From Spirochaetaceae bacterium (GTDB lineage: Bacteria; Spirochaetota; Spirochaetia; SZUA-6; DRHE01), in NCBI GenBank assembly GCA_020353535.1, contig CP070696.1, positions 2,443,507 through 2,493,723 on the forward strand: a DNA stretch of 50,217 nucleotides, written 5' to 3'. A program made the translations under genes and the position numbers. The notes below the pieces were generated by a model, which saw nothing but the letters and a program-made list of their open reading frames with translations, had not been told where the DNA came from and ran no database searches. How positions within the stretch are numbered: the first letter of the stretch is position 1; each line of letters begins with the position of its first letter. Of this stretch, positions 48,569 to 50,217 are shown piece by piece.

Positions 48569-50217
48569 TTAGCTTACTTTTTCGATTGTACCGTGATTCA
48601 AGGCGAGGGCCAAGGATGCTCTTGTTCCTCGCCCCGGGGCTGAATCAATCGTCAGGCTTCCCCCCAGGAAACCGAGGCGTTCTCGGATGCTGAATAACCC
48701 ATACCCCCCCTGCCTGCCCGGCTTGAAGGCGCTGCCGGCAATGGAAAAACCGGAACCGTCATCCTGTACCATGATCTGGATGGAATTGTTGTGACGACTC
48801 ATCGACACACGGATGCGGTGAGCGGCCGCGTGTTTGATCGCGTTCAGCATCAATTCCCGTACGGCCTGGAACAGAACTATCGATCCGTCAATAGTCAGCG
48901 GTTTTGGACGCCCGTCATCCTCAAAGGAGATCAGGACACCATGTTGATCCTGGAACTGTTCGGCCAGTTGTTCGAGTGCCGCCTTCAATCCGACCTCATA
49001 AAGCAGCGGAGAGCTCAGTTCAAAAATCAGCGTTCGAACCTCCTTTATGGTGACTTCAATCAGCCGGATCGTCTCTTCGATAGTCGCTTTCTTTTTGCCG
49101 GAACTGTCTCCTAATTTTAAGCTGCCCAGCTTAATCCGGGTAAGGGCCAGGGCTTGACCGATCCGATCGTGCAGATCCGCGGCGATGCGTTTGCGCTCCC
49201 GGGCTTCGGTGAGTGAGAGTTGGGAAGCCAGAGAACGCAGCTGCTGTTGATACTCCAAAAGCTTCTGCTCCGCCTCTTTACGAACGGTAATATCCCGTGC
49301 CACTCCATAGAACTGCGGATGTTTCGAAGAATTGATGGCCTGAACCACCTTGACTTCCAGAATCCTCCTGTCTCCCGTGCGGCTCAGCAACTCAACCTCT
49401 AATTCAAGACCGTGCTGCATGTCTTGGGAGGTTACATTCTTGAGCAGTTTGTGTACCAATCCTCTGCTCGCCTCGCTCAAGAACTCAAGGCAATGTCGGC
49501 TCTCCAATTCCCGAAGAGAGTAGCCGCTGACCGCTTCAGCCCGCTTGTTGACGAACAACAGGTGGCCGGTCTGATCCAGCGAGAAAATTACATCCTGTAC
49601 GCTTTCAGCCATAAGTCGGTAGCGACCCTCCGATTCGCGTAGCTTGAACGACCATTCGCGCAGGTCTTCTACCATTAGGTCAAAAGCCGCGGCCAGCCGA
49701 CCGATTTCATCTCTTCTCTGCAGACCGACCCGATGCTCCAGATCCCCCCTGCCGATTCGATAGGTATGGGTCAGGAGCGTGTTGAGAGGTGTTGAGAACA
49801 GACGGGAGAGAATGTAACTCGTCAATACGGCAACCGCCAGCATTGCAGCAAGCAGCCCTATAGACTGGAGTAGCACGGATTTCATGGGCAGGAAGGCTTC
49901 AGCCAGAGGCTGTTGAATAACCATAAGCCAGTCCGACCCCTCCACGGGTGTGCAGGCAACCAGCAGGCCGCTGCTACTTGGTGGAGCATACACGCCCACC
50001 CAACCTTCCGCTGGCAGAGGCTCCTGGCCGCAGGGATTGGAGAGTCTGTGGTCAGCGCTCATGACACGGGTTTTATCCGGGTGGGCAATTAATATCCCGT
50101 CTTTGGAGATCAACAGGGCTTCTCCCTTGCGGCCGAAGGAGATGTCATCCACAAGGTCCCAAATATCCCGAAGGGCCAGCTCGGCGATCAGAACATGCCG
50201 ATTCGCCCCGGGTGCTC
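48569..50217 (-). CDS. Sensor histidine kinase (Cache-HAMP-PAS-HisKA_3), cut by the right edge
   Basis: The coding frame runs in from the right edge; its true start lies outside. Visible parts are a periplasmic Cache-type sensor segment (GRKGEALLISKDGILIAHP), a transmembrane helix near LLQSIGLLAAMLAVAVLTSYI, a HAMP domain (SRLFSTPLNTLL onward), a PAS domain, and a HisKA_3 region with RIAADLHDRIGQAL (phospho-accepting histidine). A HATPase domain (ELMLNAIKHA, DDGSGF, GYGLFSIRERL) follows. This NarX/LiaS-like class pairs with NarL-type regulators, and the regulator gene begins 7 bases downstream. The Cache domain suggests sensing of a small extracytoplasmic molecule. Confidence 0.92.
   Translation of the reverse strand, partial: APGANRHVLIAELALRDIWDLVDDISFGRKGEALLISKDGILIAHPDKTRVMSADHRLSNPCGQEPLPAEGWVGVYAPPSSSGLLVACTPVEGSDWLMVIQQPLAEAFLPMKSVLLQSIGLLAAMLAVAVLTSYILSRLFSTPLNTLLTHTYRIGRGDLEHRVGLQRRDEIGRLAAAFDLMVEDLREWSFKLRESEGRYRLMAESVQDVIFSLDQTGHLLFVNKRAEAVSGYSLRELESRHCLEFLSEASRGLVHKLLKNVTSQDMQHGLELEVELLSRTGDRRILEVKVVQAINSSKHPQFYGVARDITVRKEAEQKLLEYQQQLRSLASQLSLTEARERKRIAADLHDRIGQALALTRIKLGSLKLGDSSGKKKATIEETIRLIEVTIKEVRTLIFELSSPLLYEVGLKAALEQLAEQFQDQHGVLISFEDDGRPKPLTIDGSIVLFQAVRELMLNAIKHAAAHRIRVSMSRHNNSIQIMVQDDGSGFSIAGSAFKPGRQGGYGLFSIRERLGFLGGSLTIDSAPGRGTRASLALALNHGTIEKVS

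Noticed and set aside
1..50217. CRISPR arrays, ribosomal RNA and further tRNAs
   Set aside because: None was seen on reading both strands; only tRNA-Leu(GAG) is supported.

Overview
This window most likely comes from an anaerobic member of the Spirochaetota. That is an inference from gene content: a spirochaete-style integrase N-terminus, a PilZ-like protein with a long N-terminal region, an unusual sigma-like protein, many secreted TPR or coiled-coil proteins, and NAD-linked Fe-S and radical SAM enzymes with no respiratory chain in view. Most of the window is GC-rich. The stretch from about 25.4 to 30.9 kb, and short stretches near 34 and 37 kb, are visibly AT-rich and look acquired.

Layout. 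1-331: an integrase N-terminus running off the left edge, next to tRNA-Leu(GAG), a typical island border. 450-6384: a radical SAM gene, then a + strand run of a cyclic-2,3-diphosphoglycerate synthetase-like P-loop protein, ornithine carbamoyltransferase, a small secreted protein, an M24 peptidase-like protein and a DHH phosphoesterase. 6463-8110: a perfect sigma-54 promoter in front of a sigma-factor-like gene, then rdgB. 8149-10520: an iron permease, a GH114-like lipoprotein and a 2Fe-2S ferredoxin on the minus strand, behind a tandem palindromic operator. 10736-17510: an operon of an unknown protein, MoxR ATPase, DUF58, a membrane transglutaminase and a TPR protein. 17580-20925: a HypE/AIR-synthase-like protein, the PilZ-like protein and RecQ. 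20965-25358: a PhnD-like lipoprotein, an RND transporter and a 56-residue secreted peptide.

25449-29609: a broken IS256-type transposase, then an AT-rich four-gene operon (SPASM radical SAM protein, small membrane protein, unknown Cys-containing protein, and a GMC oxidoreductase carrying a CX2CX2CX3C motif). This is the best candidate here for an undescribed pathway. 29907-34004: a flavodoxin, acylphosphatase, AmmeMemoRadiSam-type radical SAM enzyme, archaemetzincin, and a convergent PFL-activase-like radical SAM gene whose start is damaged or non-standard. 34219-39282: small or decayed ORFs, a secreted YtcJ-type amidohydrolase, a CGNR-zinc-finger regulator with a repeat-rich operator, a frameshifted secreted-protein gene, and a hotdog thioesterase.

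39406-45016: a Rex-like operator followed by a NuoE-like, a NuoF-like and a large 2Fe-2S/GltD/ferredoxin/MopB-like fusion subunit. This looks like a soluble NAD(P)H/ferredoxin electron-bifurcating complex, related in architecture to Sporomusa-type Nfn (Stn), with a truncated C-terminal molybdopterin-type domain. 45078-46189: a lipoprotein and a periplasmic helical protein. 46229-50217: a hybrid histidine kinase, and a Cache/HAMP/PAS histidine kinase (running off the right edge) paired with a NarL-type regulator.

Three genes (rdgB, the PilZ-like gene and the frameshifted gene) have TTG-type -35 boxes 16 bp from TACAAT, only 9 to 13 bases before an ATG with no Shine-Dalgarno sequence, so they may be read from nearly leaderless mRNAs.
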